A stretch of DNA of 64,000 nt from Aquimarina agarilytica ZC1 (GTDB taxonomy: Bacteria > Bacteroidota > Bacteroidia > Flavobacteriales > Flavobacteriaceae), in the NCBI RefSeq assembly GCF_000255455.1, contig NZ_JH621252.1, positions 21,358 through 85,357 of the forward strand, written 5' to 3'. The notes beneath the pieces were generated by a model. It had not been told where the DNA came from. It searched no databases and saw only the letters and a program-made list of their open reading frames with translations. Shown here in pieces: positions 1 to 8,856 of the stretch (positions are counted from its first letter, which is position 1; each line of letters begins with the position of its first letter). Both the position numbers and the translations under genes were made by a program.

Positions 1-6
1 AAAATA

Positions 7-849
7 TTAAAAACCCGCATATCTCAAATAGGCTTTTTGTAATTTTTCATCATATTTATTTTGTCGGTATCCACTACCATTATAGCCTTCGGCAAACTTT
101 GCCCAATTTTTAGCGCGAGCCCAATCTAATAATGGTTTTCCTTTAAATACCGTTACCTTTATAAATTTTCCAAATGCTGCTAAATGCTCACGTTCATGCT
201 CATACATTTCAGAAACAAAATGATCAACAGAAGCATAGCCCAACTTTTTATAATGATATCCCATAATCTGGAAAGCTCCCCATGATGCAGATGCATATGC
301 GGCATCATGAACCTCGGGTAAGTCAGACATTCCGGCTGCTTTTTCCAAACGCGTATATTCTCCTGCACCACCCTTGTAGTATTTTTTAGTCCAACGGGAA
401 TACAATACATCTTTTGTCCTATCCTCTAAAAAATCGGAAGGATTTAAGCCTTTACTTTTCAATTGTTTCCAAAACACATGTCCTTCAAACAATATTCGTG
501 GGCGCCCGTACACTAAAAACCCTTTTCCACTACTCTCTATTTCATTCACAGCTTTAACTACAGCGACTTCTAAATCATAAGTAGTTGCAAAGTCTTCAAT
601 ATCTTTTTCGGACAGCAACTTATCATTAAATACAATAAGTTCTTTTTCCTTTTCAATGAGTTTTGACCATGTTTTTAAACCTACAATACCATCCGCTACT
701 AACTTATTCTTTTTTTGAAAATCAATGATAGCTGCATGAGAGTCTTTTCCAAAATAATTAGACACATATACATTATAGCCTAATTTTTCCAAAATTTCTT
801 CTAAAAAATAAACTTCTTGTCCTCTGGACCTGTAACGTAGTGTCTTCAT
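7..849 (-). CDS. N-acetylmuramidase family protein with peptidoglycan-binding domain (endolysin-like)
   Basis: The protein is predicted to bind and cut the glycan strand of peptidoglycan. Residues about 5-65 form a PG_binding_1 domain (FQKKNKLVADGIVGLKTW is typical). Residues about 85-280 match the N-acetylmuramidase (DUF3380) family, with the probable catalytic Glu at position 105 in NEIESSGKGF and the conserved SWGAFQIMG and EGYNGSGY stretches. No signal peptide is visible, as in phage endolysins and in lysozymes exported by other routes. There are no phage structural genes nearby, so it is probably a stand-alone or domesticated lysozyme. It starts at ATG 849; the next gene on this strand ends some distance upstream. 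The family is clear; whether the role is lysis, wall remodelling or attack on other cells is not. Confidence 0.85.
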   Translation of the reverse strand: MKTLRYRSRGQEVYFLEEILEKLGYNVYVSNYFGKDSHAAIIDFQKKNKLVADGIVGLKTWSKLIEKEKELIVFNDKLLSEKDIEDFATTYDLEVAVVKAVNEIESSGKGFLVYGRPRILFEGHVFWKQLKSKGLNPSDFLEDRTKDVLYSRWTKKYYKGGAGEYTRLEKAAGMSDLPEVHDAAYASASWGAFQIMGYHYKKLGYASVDHFVSEMYEHEREHLAAFGKFIKVTVFKGKPLLDWARAKNWAKFAEGYNGSGYRQNKYDEKLQKAYLRYAGF

Positions 850-924
850 AATTATGTGGTTGTAGTTTTATACAATTTACGCTATTCTTTTATTCAACAT
901 CTGAATTTAACGAATAAATTAATT

Positions 925-2465
925 TTAACTTCCCCCTCTATTCTCAATCCTTTCCAATTCCTTATGCAATTCCTTTACTTTTTCGGGATATTTATCTGCT
1001 AAGTTAACTTGCTCCGATGGATCATCTCTTAAATTAAACAACTGGGCTTTATCCATTATCCCCGATTCAATACCCTTTGTTGTCACCCATAAAAAATGCT
1101 TTTCATATTTACTTGGTTTTATATATTTCCAATCTCCTATACGTAAAGCCAAAGTCCCCGCTTCTTCCAATAATTGATCTCTTCCTTTTTTATCTTCTCC
1201 CGTAAGGCTTGTTAAATGGTTTTTACTATCCAATACATTAGCTGGTACTTTTTGACCCACCAAGGCAGCAAAAGAACTATAAAAATCTACCTGACTTAGC
1301 AATGCATTCGATACCAACGGAATAATTTTTCCTTTCCAATACACTATAGTGGGTACTCGAGTACCTGACTCATAAATACTATATTTACCTCCTCTAAAAG
1401 GTCCAGAAGGATTATGATTCCCTAACTTTTCAACCGAAAAATCTTCGTATCCATCATTCAATACCGGTCCATTATCGCTAGTAAAAATAAGCATTGTATT
1501 AGCTGCAATCCCATGTTTTTCGACACTTTTCATTATTTCACCAACAACAAAATCTACTTGAGCAATAGCATCACCTCTAGGCCCCATAGTACTTTTTCCT
1601 TTAAATTTTTGATGTGGTAGTCTTGGCACATGAATATCGTGAAAGGAATAATATAAAAAGAAAGGTTTTTTCTGTTATTCTGAATAAATTTAGTTGCTTT
1701 TAGAGTTAATTTATAAGGAATATCCTCATCAACCCACTCTGCTGCTTTCCCTCCTTGCATGTAGCCTATTCTGCTCACTCCATTTATAATTGTATTACTG
1801 TGTTGTGGGTCCGCCTTAAAACGCAACTGTTCTGGATTTTGATCTCCTGTAGGTCGGTTCCCTACTTTTTTATCATAATTAACAAGTATAGGATCCTCTA
1901 TTGATTTCCCTATCACTTCCCCATTTTCCATGTACACTGTAGGAACACGATCTCCTGTGGCTGGTAATAAAAAGCTGTAATCAAAACCTATCTGCTTAGG
2001 CCCTGGATTTATTTTTTTGTTCCAATCCACATATCCATCTCCTAAGCCTAAATGCCATTTACCTATTACTGCAGTTGTATATCCTGCTTTTTTAAGCATT
2101 TTGGGTAAAGTGATCGAAACCGTATCAATCAATAAAGGAGCGTCACCTTTTAATACTTTTGCCTTTTTTCGAAATGCATAATTACCCGTTAATAAGCTAT
2201 AACGTGATGGTGTACATGTTGCTGTAGCACTATGCGCATCAGTAAAACGCACTCCATTTGCAGCCATAGCATCAATATTTGGTGTGTTTACTCCTTTTGC
2301 ACCATAACAACCTACATCGGCGTATCCTAAATCATCTACATATAACAGAATAATATTAGGCGGTGCTTTTAGCTCGATAGCATTATTCACAGGTAATTCA
2401 AATCCTTTCTGCTTGCAAGCATTTACTGAAAATAATAGTATTAATATAAGAATTGAAACTTTCAT
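925..2465 (-). pseudogene. Arylsulfatase-like lipoprotein, interrupted by a -1 frameshift
   Basis: A type I sulfatase is split into two overlapping frames. The N-terminal part (start 2465) has a lipoprotein signal (Cys17), the metal-binding pair in LLYVDDLGYADVGCYG, and the formylglycine motif CTPSR with Cys84, so it belonged to the Cys-type class that needs a maturase. The C-terminal part resumes in another frame (about 1670 down to 925) with TSDNGP, FRGGK and the usual C-terminal sulfatase fold. The break lies in a run of six T (six A on the coding strand) at 1666-1671; one more base would restore a continuous reading RKKPFFLYYSFHDIHVP, a normal sulfatase core. It is the last gene of a tight unit with the hydrolase and aminopeptidase P. 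The cause is either a real inactivating deletion or a homopolymer sequencing error. Confidence 0.88.
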
Positions 2466-3244
2466 TAATTAGAAGTTAAAAACTCAAATAAACTCGTGTT
2501 TAATTCATTTGGCACTTCCATATAACTCATGTGGCCACTTTGTAAAGTAATTAATTTTGAACTGGTTAAAGCAGCTTCAGCAACAGAATCATTATATAAA
2601 AGAACGGGATCATTTTTACCAGAAACAATAAGTTTTTTTCCTTTAAAATCCCCCAAAACTTTGGTTCTACTAAGTCGATCCTTCATACCTAATAATGCTG
2701 CTTTTATAGCTTCTGCAGAAGTTTTTTGAGCTTCCTTTACAAGTTCGTCAATTTGATTCGCCCGCTCTTTTTTAAATGAATTTGAAAATAAATTTACAAT
2801 CCCCATACGTACATAGGTACTCTTTTGCTCATCGACAACCTTTATAGCTCTATCTCTATTAATTCTTTTTTCTGTACTATCCGCATTACTTGTTGAATTG
2901 AGCAACACCAAATGAGTAGCTTGTTTTTTACATATTTGCAGTACTGCTAAAGCCACATAACCTCCCATCGAATGACCGATGATCGCAAATTCTTTGATTT
3001 TTAAATAAAGTAACACCTCCTTGACTGCTTCGGCTTGCATTTCCATAGAGTGCACCAAACACAAATTGCCTGACTCCCCATGTCCTAATAAATCAACACA
3101 TATATTGGTAAAATAATGATCAAAAAAAGTGATTTGCGATGTCCAAATAGATTTACTTTCCATAAATCCATGCAACCATACCACCGCAGGTCCTTTTCCA
3201 GAAACCGTATAGCCTATTTGGATATTTTTATAGCCTATTTTCAT
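2465..3244 (-). CDS. Alpha/beta-fold hydrolase
   Basis: A 259-residue cytoplasmic alpha/beta hydrolase with no signal peptide. The oxyanion region is WLHGFMES (about 23-30), the nucleophile elbow is GHSMGG with Ser92, the acid is probably Asp212 in GKNDPV and the base His238 in QSGHMSYME, so the catalytic triad is intact. The substrate cannot be read from the sequence; the family includes esterases, C-C hydrolases and lactonases. It overlaps the upstream aminopeptidase gene by four bases (ATGA) and its stop codon overlaps the sulfatase start by one base (TAATG), so the three are translationally coupled and probably co-transcribed. Confidence 0.87.
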   Translation of the reverse strand: MKIGYKNIQIGYTVSGKGPAVVWLHGFMESKSIWTSQITFFDHYFTNICVDLLGHGESGNLCLVHSMEMQAEAVKEVLLYLKIKEFAIIGHSMGGYVALAVLQICKKQATHLVLLNSTSNADSTEKRINRDRAIKVVDEQKSTYVRMGIVNLFSNSFKKERANQIDELVKEAQKTSAEAIKAALLGMKDRLSRTKVLGDFKGKKLIVSGKNDPVLLYNDSVAEAALTSSKLITLQSGHMSYMEVPNELNTSLFEFLTSN

Positions 3245-4533
3245 TGATTCATTAATGTTTCAATTTCATCTGCCTCTATAGGTATCGTACTCATTAAGTT
3301 CAATGGTGTTCCTTCCTTTTGAATCACAACATTATCTTCTAAACGAAACCCCATTTTTTCTTCGGGGATATAAATACCAGGCTCTACTGTTACTACCATA
3401 TTTGCTTTCATCGGCTCGTTTTGCGAACCATAATCATGTGTATCTAAGCCTAAAAAATGTGATGTTCCATGCATAAAGTACTTACGGTAAGCGGGTGTTT
3501 CTTTGGATGCATTTTTAACATCCGCTTTGTCAAGTAATTTTAAATCTAATAATGCCGATGTCATCAATTTCCCTACCTCTTCATTATAATCTTTCCATTC
3601 AAGTCCTGGGGTCAATAAATTAGTGCTTTCTGCTTTTACATGGAGTAATGCGTTATATACTTCCTTTTGTCTTTTTGTAAATTTTCCAGAAACGGGAACT
3701 ACTCTAGTTAAATCACTTGAGTATTTAGCATAAGCAGCTGCTACATCCATTAAAATCACATCACCAGCCTTGCACTGCTTATTATTCTCTATATAATGAA
3801 GTACATTAGCGTTTGTTCCACTTGCCACTATGGGTGTATAAGCAAAACCGTCGGCCCTATTTTTTGTAAATTCATAAATTAGCTCCGCTTCAATTTCATA
3901 TTCCCATACCCCGGGCTTGATCATTCCTAATACCTTTCGAAATCCAATTTCGGTAATGGAACAGGCTTGTTGTATTATTTCAATTTCTTCGGGTTCTTTT
4001 ATTGCTCGTAATTGGTGTAAAATAGGATTGCTCTTCGCTACATTATGAGCTGGATATTTCTTTTTACACCATTCAATAAAACGATCTTCACGTGTTTGTG
4101 TGATAGTATTGGCTCTAGAATGCTCATTAGTATTAAAATAAACTGTGGTTGCTTCTGCCATAAGCATGGCAAATATTTTTGGAAAATCATCCAACCAATA
4201 TACCGTTTCAATACCTGATTGTTCAGTAACCTTTTCCTTTGTCAACTTTTCTCCTTCCCAAATAGCAATAAGTTCGCTAGTTTCCTTTACAAAAGCAATT
4301 TCCCTGTGTGCAGGATTATTAGCATCAGGAAATAACAGCAATATACTTTCTTCTTGATCTAAACCACTTAAATAATAAATATCTCTATGCTGTTGAAAAG
4401 GCAAAATACTATCTGCGCTTACAGGATATATATCATTACTATTAAAAATAGCTATACTACTATTATTCAGAAATTTATTAAATTTATTTCTGTTTTTTTT
4501 AAACAATGAAGCTTTAATTGGCGTATATTTCAT
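3241..4533 (-). CDS. pepP: Xaa-Pro aminopeptidase (aminopeptidase P, M24B)
   Basis: The enzyme removes the N-terminal residue from peptides with proline in second position and acts in the cytoplasm. The 430 residues are the normal family length: an AMP_N domain (about 5-150) and a pita-bread M24 domain. The dinuclear metal ligands are all present: Asp263, Asp274, His359 in HGTSHFLG, Glu384 in VEPGIY and Glu399 in RLEDN. It is the first gene of a leftward unit with the hydrolase and the broken sulfatase, starting at ATG 4533 after an AT-rich intergenic region of about 320 bases. The assignment is secure; a prolidase activity is less likely because the AMP_N domain is complete. Confidence 0.93.
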   Translation of the reverse strand: MKYTPIKASLFKKNRNKFNKFLNNSSIAIFNSNDIYPVSADSILPFQQHRDIYYLSGLDQEESILLLFPDANNPAHREIAFVKETSELIAIWEGEKLTKEKVTEQSGIETVYWLDDFPKIFAMLMAEATTVYFNTNEHSRANTITQTREDRFIEWCKKKYPAHNVAKSNPILHQLRAIKEPEEIEIIQQACSITEIGFRKVLGMIKPGVWEYEIEAELIYEFTKNRADGFAYTPIVASGTNANVLHYIENNKQCKAGDVILMDVAAAYAKYSSDLTRVVPVSGKFTKRQKEVYNALLHVKAESTNLLTPGLEWKDYNEEVGKLMTSALLDLKLLDKADVKNASKETPAYRKYFMHGTSHFLGLDTHDYGSQNEPMKANMVVTVEPGIYIPEEKMGFRLEDNVVIQKEGTPLNLMSTIPIEADEIETLMNQ

Positions 4534-4854
4534 TTTTAATTATTTACCTTATTGTCAACCATTTAAAACACTTATTAATCCCTCCTTTTAAAAGAACCCA
4601 TTTTACCAAGTACAAAAGCCTTCATTAAAGACGAAATCAACAATATTGACGTTTACTAATAAAATTAAAGTTAACAATAAAATAGTGATAATGAATAATC
4701 AACTTTAAGAACATTGTAAATAAGTATAATCCTACAAAAAATATTAATTAAAACTTAAAAAAAGCGTTTTTCATCCTTTTTATTTGCTTTTAAACGTCAT
4801 AAAGTGTAATTTATACGTCATTTAAAATACGCTCAAATTATAAAAAAAATTCCT
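4534..4854. other. Divergent intergenic region
   Basis: This is very AT-rich DNA between two divergent genes, so it must hold promoters in both directions. The only structure noticed is the direct repeat ACGTCAT at 4794-4800 and 4815-4821, one copy every 21 bases, placed 30-60 bases before the rightward gene. No ORF or RNA gene was recognised. Confidence 0.5.
4794..4821 (+). promoter_or_regulatory. Pair of ACGTCAT direct repeats, possible operator
   Basis: Two copies of ACGTCAT lie with a 21-base period, two helical turns, so both would face the same side of the DNA. They sit just upstream of the DUF2721/histidine-kinase pair. This spacing is common for dimeric response-regulator sites, but the assignment is inference. 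Confidence 0.3.
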
Positions 4855-5256
4855 ATGATTCTTGAAATGAGCATCCCAGCCTTATTGTTTCCTGCTATTT
4901 CCTTAACAATGCTAGCTTACAATGCACGTTATCTTGCTATTGCTGCTCTTATAAGAAAATTACATAAGGAATATTTAAGTAGCAATTCAAAAAGCATTGG
5001 AATTCAAATAAATCAACTTAGAAAACGTCTGTATTTAATTAGAAATATGCAAGCTACCGCTATTTTAAGCTTTTTGGGCTCCGTAATTACAATGAGTTTT
5101 TTATATAAAGAAATGACCAATTGGGCTAATTTTGCATTTGGTTTAAGTTTAATTGCTCTAGTTATATCGCTCACCATTTCACTAATCGAAGTCCAACTAT
5201 CTACAAAGGCATTATCTGTTCAATTAAATTCCTTAGAAGAAAACAACACTAATTAA
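4855..5256 (+). CDS. DUF2721 family membrane protein
   Basis: A 133-residue inner-membrane protein with a hydrophobic N-terminal segment (about 3-25), a basic cytoplasmic loop with the conserved QLRKRLYLIRNMQ stretch (about 55-68), and two further helices (about 68-85 and 92-115). The length and the Tyr-rich RY motif after the first helix fit DUF2721, a family of unknown function. The following histidine kinase starts 15 bases after the stop codon, so the two are probably co-transcribed and the protein could serve as the membrane partner of that soluble kinase. This functional link is inference. Confidence 0.75.
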   Translation: MILEMSIPALLFPAISLTMLAYNARYLAIAALIRKLHKEYLSSNSKSIGIQINQLRKRLYLIRNMQATAILSFLGSVITMSFLYKEMTNWANFAFGLSLIALVISLTISLIEVQLSTKALSVQLNSLEENNTN

Positions 5257-5271
5257 TAAGTCCCCCACCTT

Positions 5272-6720
5272 ATGCTTGCGAATAAATTATTTGAAAATAC
5301 ATTAAAAAAATTTGATATAGGCTATTGGGAGCTTGGTAGCCTTTTGCCTAATGATATTTGGTCCAAAGAATTTTACAACAATTTAAAGTTAGATGCATCA
5401 AAAGTTAGTCCCTCAATTGATTTTTTTAACAATGAAATTATTCACCCCGAAGACTATGATTTTTTTCAAAAAAACTACACTAATTACCGTGTGAATAATT
5501 TAAATTTTAGACAAAAAATTCGTCTAAAAGACAGTTTTAGCTCTTACCTTGATTTCATTTGTTACACGGCCGAAGAAGCTCCTGTAAACATTAAATCGGA
5601 TACTAAACTTTTATTTTTTCAAAAAATAACAGAATTTAACGAATCCAGTAATCCTTTCCATTATCAAGAAACTGCCGTAATGTCCTCAACCGGAAGTTGG
5701 TTTGTTGATTTTAAAAATAAAAAAAGTTATTGGGATCCAGAGGCTAAAAAGATTTTGGGATATCCAGAGGATTATGAACCCTCATTGAATAAATCTCATT
5801 TATACTATACTGAAGATTGCAGGCAACAGGCTTCTAATTTATTTTTATCCTGTTGTACTACCGGTAAGTCTTTTAATACCGAAATTAAAATGCTTACTCA
5901 ACAAGGTGACGAAATTTGGGTTCGTTCTGTTGGAAAACCAATACATGACACTAACCATAACATTATAGGTATTAAAGGTGTTTTTCAAAATATTGATGAA
6001 GCCAAAAAAAGAGAACTTACACTTCAGAAATCCATAAACATTATAGCTTCGCAAAACAATAGGCTATTTAATTTTGCTCATATTGTATCACACAACTTAC
6101 GCTCCCACTCTAGTAACTTAAGCTTACTTGTTCAACTTATTGAAAGTATCGAGGATCCCGCTGAAAAGGGTGAACTAATTAGTGAAGTAAAAAATATTGG
6201 TGAAAATTTGAACACCACTATTGAACACCTTAATGAAATTGTTACCATACATACCAATAAAAAACAAAAACGTAAGGATATTCTATTTAAAGATACGCTG
6301 CAACTAGTCACCAACTCCATTAGAAATATTATTACAAGTGGTAATGCTACAATTACATCCGATTTTAAAGAGTTCCCCCAAGTACGCTATATAGCAGCAT
6401 ATTTAGAAAGTATTATTCTAAACCTAATCACCAATGCTATTAAATACAAACACCCAGACAGAGACACTAAAATACATTTAAAAACAGGAATCACTGAAAA
6501 CAATAAAGGAGGTTATTTAAAAATATCCGATAATGGTATTGGTATAGATTTAGATACTTTTGGGGAGCAAATTTTTGGAATGTACAAAACATTTCATAAT
6601 AATACCGATGCTGTTGGTATTGGTTTATTTATAACCAAAAACCAAATTGAATCACTTAATGGAAGCATTAGAGTGGAAAGTGAAGTTGGAAAAGGAACCA
6701 CATTTACCATAACATTTTAA
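5272..6720 (+). CDS. PAS-domain sensor histidine kinase (soluble)
   Basis: A 482-residue kinase without membrane segments. The N-terminal part (about 1-135) is a divergent PAS-like fold; a clear PAS/PAC domain follows (about 140-245, with GSWFVDFKNKKSYWDPEAKK and the PAC end GIKGVFQNIDEAKKRE). The dimerisation helix carries the phospho-acceptor in VSHNLRSH (about 265-275), and the HATPase_c domain has the N box NLITNAIKYKH, the G1 box DNGIGID, and GIGLFITK (about 375-482). There is no receiver domain and no adjacent response regulator, so the partner must lie elsewhere. It lies 15 bases after the DUF2721 gene and a strong terminator follows directly. Confidence 0.9.
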   Translation: MLANKLFENTLKKFDIGYWELGSLLPNDIWSKEFYNNLKLDASKVSPSIDFFNNEIIHPEDYDFFQKNYTNYRVNNLNFRQKIRLKDSFSSYLDFICYTAEEAPVNIKSDTKLLFFQKITEFNESSNPFHYQETAVMSSTGSWFVDFKNKKSYWDPEAKKILGYPEDYEPSLNKSHLYYTEDCRQQASNLFLSCCTTGKSFNTEIKMLTQQGDEIWVRSVGKPIHDTNHNIIGIKGVFQNIDEAKKRELTLQKSINIIASQNNRLFNFAHIVSHNLRSHSSNLSLLVQLIESIEDPAEKGELISEVKNIGENLNTTIEHLNEIVTIHTNKKQKRKDILFKDTLQLVTNSIRNIITSGNATITSDFKEFPQVRYIAAYLESIILNLITNAIKYKHPDRDTKIHLKTGITENNKGGYLKISDNGIGIDLDTFGEQIFGMYKTFHNNTDAVGIGLFITKNQIESLNGSIRVESEVGKGTTFTITF

Positions 6721-6730
6721 CAAAAAAACA

Positions 6731-6756
6731 AAAGACTGCCTCTCCAGGCAGTCTTT
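6731..6756. terminator. Rho-independent terminator, probably bidirectional
   Basis: AAAGACTGCCT, a CTCC loop and AGGCAGTCTTT form a perfect 11-bp stem directly after the kinase gene. A-rich flanks give a T-rich run on the opposite strand, so it may also serve the leftward gene ending at 6841. Confidence 0.85.
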
Positions 6757-6840
6757 ACACAACAACATTACTATCAATAAATATTCTAAAACTGAATATT
6801 ATTAGTCTTTAATGTTTCAAATTAATTTACACAAGATCAA

Positions 6841-7890
6841 TTAAAACACTAAAATCGCTTTGCCATCATTACAAACAATAGTACTTGGAGGCACTAACAC
6901 ATCACACGTAGAAACTACTCCCCATTTTTTATTAAAATCATCTTCAGCTTTTGTATACTTCGCTACTTTGGCTAAAAAGTCTTTCACATCAATTTTTGTG
7001 GAATAAGCGATAAAGCCATTGGGCCCACCACAGGCTTTACTGCCCACCGCTGTAAAATCCCATTCCGTTGCATTTTCACAAACTACACTTTCCGAAATTT
7101 CTTTGAGTTCTGCTAACATTTTATTTAATACTTCGCGCTCCTCTCCTTGAGTCAATTCACATTTTTTGCACTCTTTACTCCGTGTATAGCTAATTGGTTT
7201 ATCAAAATTTTCTAAATTTAAAATAACCGTCTCCCCAGGAGATACTAATGATGAAAGATCAAAAGAAGTTGTTGCACTTGTTGTCGCAGGTTTAGTTAAA
7301 TTTTCTTTTACTGTAAACTTAATATTTCGCTGTATTGGAAAACTTTCTAATACAGCTCCAGAATCAATTAAATCAACATCTTTAACAGGGTCTTGAGTGA
7401 CCAATAAACTAAATGTAATATGCAAACAATCCCCATTAATTGTGGCTTTTTCTACCAACGATGATTTAGCACTTTCAAACAATTTTTTATCAATAATTAC
7501 CGATTTATCACATTTTGTAATATCATCTCTTGTTGAAAATAAAATTACCCGATCTGTGGCTTCGGCTTCAAAATCTGGACAGGTATTTACTCCCGCTATT
7601 CCACCAAACTCACAAATTACATTTTCATCACAATCATAAACTAAGGCTAACGAATCTGCACAATTATTAACACAATCATCTACAAAATAAACCACTTTAT
7701 TTTGATAGGTATATTGAATAATTTCAAGACCATTGGACGTTCCAGGAGTCTGAGCTTCTTCATTTGCTATTAATTTTTTTAACACAGCAATCTCTTCTAA
7801 TGGATTATCACTACATTTTTGAGTTTCCAAAACCCGCTCACAACTAACAAATAGCAACAACAAAACGAATATTCTAATTATATTTTTCAT
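6841..7890 (-). CDS. Cys-rich lipoprotein with DUF6970-like N-terminal module
   Basis: I chose ATG 7890 because it opens a clean lipoprotein signal, MKNIIRIFVLLLLFVSC; an ATG 27 codons upstream would bury it. The mature protein has an N-terminal module (about 30-115) with paired cysteines and the order LEIIQYTYQNKVVYFVDDC..CPDF, like DUF6970. A middle beta-rich stretch follows, then a C-terminal module beginning at ATEWDFTAVGSKACGGP and ending at CNDGKAILVF, which resembles short Bacteroidota lipoproteins of unknown function. The many cysteines suggest disulfides and an extracytoplasmic location. A 14-bp inverted repeat lies about 75-105 bases upstream. No enzymatic function can be assigned. 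Confidence 0.75.
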   Translation of the reverse strand: MKNIIRIFVLLLLFVSCERVLETQKCSDNPLEEIAVLKKLIANEEAQTPGTSNGLEIIQYTYQNKVVYFVDDCVNNCADSLALVYDCDENVICEFGGIAGVNTCPDFEAEATDRVILFSTRDDITKCDKSVIIDKKLFESAKSSLVEKATINGDCLHITFSLLVTQDPVKDVDLIDSGAVLESFPIQRNIKFTVKENLTKPATTSATTSFDLSSLVSPGETVILNLENFDKPISYTRSKECKKCELTQGEEREVLNKMLAELKEISESVVCENATEWDFTAVGSKACGGPNGFIAYSTKIDVKDFLAKVAKYTKAEDDFNKKWGVVSTCDVLVPPSTIVCNDGKAILVF

Positions 7891-7964
7891 GAGTAATATA
7901 TTAAGATTGGTTACATTTAATTTTTTACACGTACTTATGAGCAGTGAGTACTTATTTTGAAAAT

Positions 7965-7994
7965 CATGCAATACATGTAAACATGTACTGCATG
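7965..7994. promoter_or_regulatory. Near-perfect inverted repeat, candidate operator
   Basis: CATGCAATACATGT, AA, ACATGTACTGCATG forms 14-base arms with a single mismatch around a 2-base centre. It lies 75-104 bases before the start of the leftward lipoprotein gene. The short centre fits a protein-binding palindrome better than an RNA terminator, and no T-tract follows. Confidence 0.45.
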
Positions 7995-8169
7995 AGTACT
8001 TTCAATTAAACTTATGCTCAATCAATAATAAGCTTAGTTATTTTTAAAATGTCGCTTGTTCTTATTATCCCAATAATACCCCCTCAAAATTGAACAATAA
8101 GCACTAAACAATACAAAATATTCATAAATATCTAAACCTCTTTTACTATAGATGCAAATTATAGTAATT

Positions 8170-8275
8170 GGTTGCGTGCTTTTTTATAAAAATTAATAGA
8201 TAACTATAAAATGTTAAAATTTGGATAATGCAACGCAACCTTTTTGTTAAATAATACTCTTGTAAGTAGAAACAC
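8170..8275 (+). promoter_or_regulatory. Probable autoregulated ECF promoter of the sigma/anti-sigma pair
   Basis: GCAACGCAACCTTTTTG at 8230-8246 has the AACC-T-rich form of an ECF -35 element, followed about 16 bases later by CTTGTAAGTAG. The same word appears inverted at 8170 (GGTTGCGTGC). ECF factors with a neighbouring membrane anti-sigma normally read their own promoter. The exact -10 box is uncertain. Confidence 0.4.
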
Positions 8276-8394
8276 ATTAATTTTAACATTCGGCTGGCTA
8301 AACTAACTTAGATATAGAACAACTTATTGAAAAATGTAAACAGTGTGACGTAAAAGCTCAAGAGGCTCTTTACAGAAGGCTTGCGCCTGTACTT

Positions 8395-8856
8395 TTGGGG
8401 GTTTGCATGAAGTATTGTAAAAATAAAGCTAATGCCGAAGATTTATTTCAAGAATCATTTATTATCATTTTTAATAAAATTGATCAATTTAAACACACAG
8501 GATCATTTGAAGGCTGGGCAAAACGTATTACTATTAATACTATTTTAAGTCATTTTAGAAAAAAAACAAATACAGAACCTATTAATGAAGAAAAAATTGA
8601 AATTATTGAAGATGACGACGAGTTTGAGCACACAAATTTTTCACTAGACACATTATTAGCATTAATTCATAAACTCCCTAATCAATACAAATTAGTATTT
8701 AATATGTATGTTCTTGATGAATATTCACATCAAGAAATTGCTGATGCCTTAAATATTTCAGTTAATACATCTAAATCAAATTTATCTAGAGCAAGAGCTA
8801 TTCTAAAAAAAGAATTAGAAAAACTTAAGCAACAAAAAAACATGATTAATGGATAA
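8395..8856 (+). CDS. ECF-type RNA polymerase sigma factor (partner of the downstream dual-membrane anti-sigma)
   Basis: Region 2 is clear (KYCKNKANAEDLFQESFIII and FKHTGSFEGWAKRITIN), as is region 4 (LPNQYKLVFNMYVLDEYSHQEIADALNISVN), so this is a group 4 sigma-70 factor. The coordinates use the first usable start, TTG 8395, but recognisable family sequence continues upstream in frame to about 8311 (LDIEQLIEKCKQCDVKAQEALYRRLAP) with no ATG, GTG or TTG before the stop at 8299; translation may begin at a rare codon such as TTA, ATA or ATT. The last eight bases overlap the next gene, whose N-terminus is probably its anti-sigma partner. A likely ECF promoter lies at 8230-8275. Confidence 0.85.
   Translation: MGVCMKYCKNKANAEDLFQESFIIIFNKIDQFKHTGSFEGWAKRITINTILSHFRKKTNTEPINEEKIEIIEDDDEFEHTNFSLDTLLALIHKLPNQYKLVFNMYVLDEYSHQEIADALNISVNTSKSNLSRARAILKKELEKLKQQKNMING

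Larger units (their letters stand above)
7891..8310. other. Divergent intergenic region
   Basis: This AT-rich region separates the leftward Cys-rich lipoprotein from the rightward sigma factor. It contains the inverted repeat at 7965-7994, inverted GGTTGCGT / ACGCAACC blocks at 8170-8177 and 8233-8240, and a likely ECF-type promoter. No ORF was recognised. Confidence 0.5.

Noticed and set aside
7-849. Prophage signalled by an endolysin-like gene
   Set aside because: No capsid, tail, holin or integrase genes follow; the next genes are ordinary enzymes.
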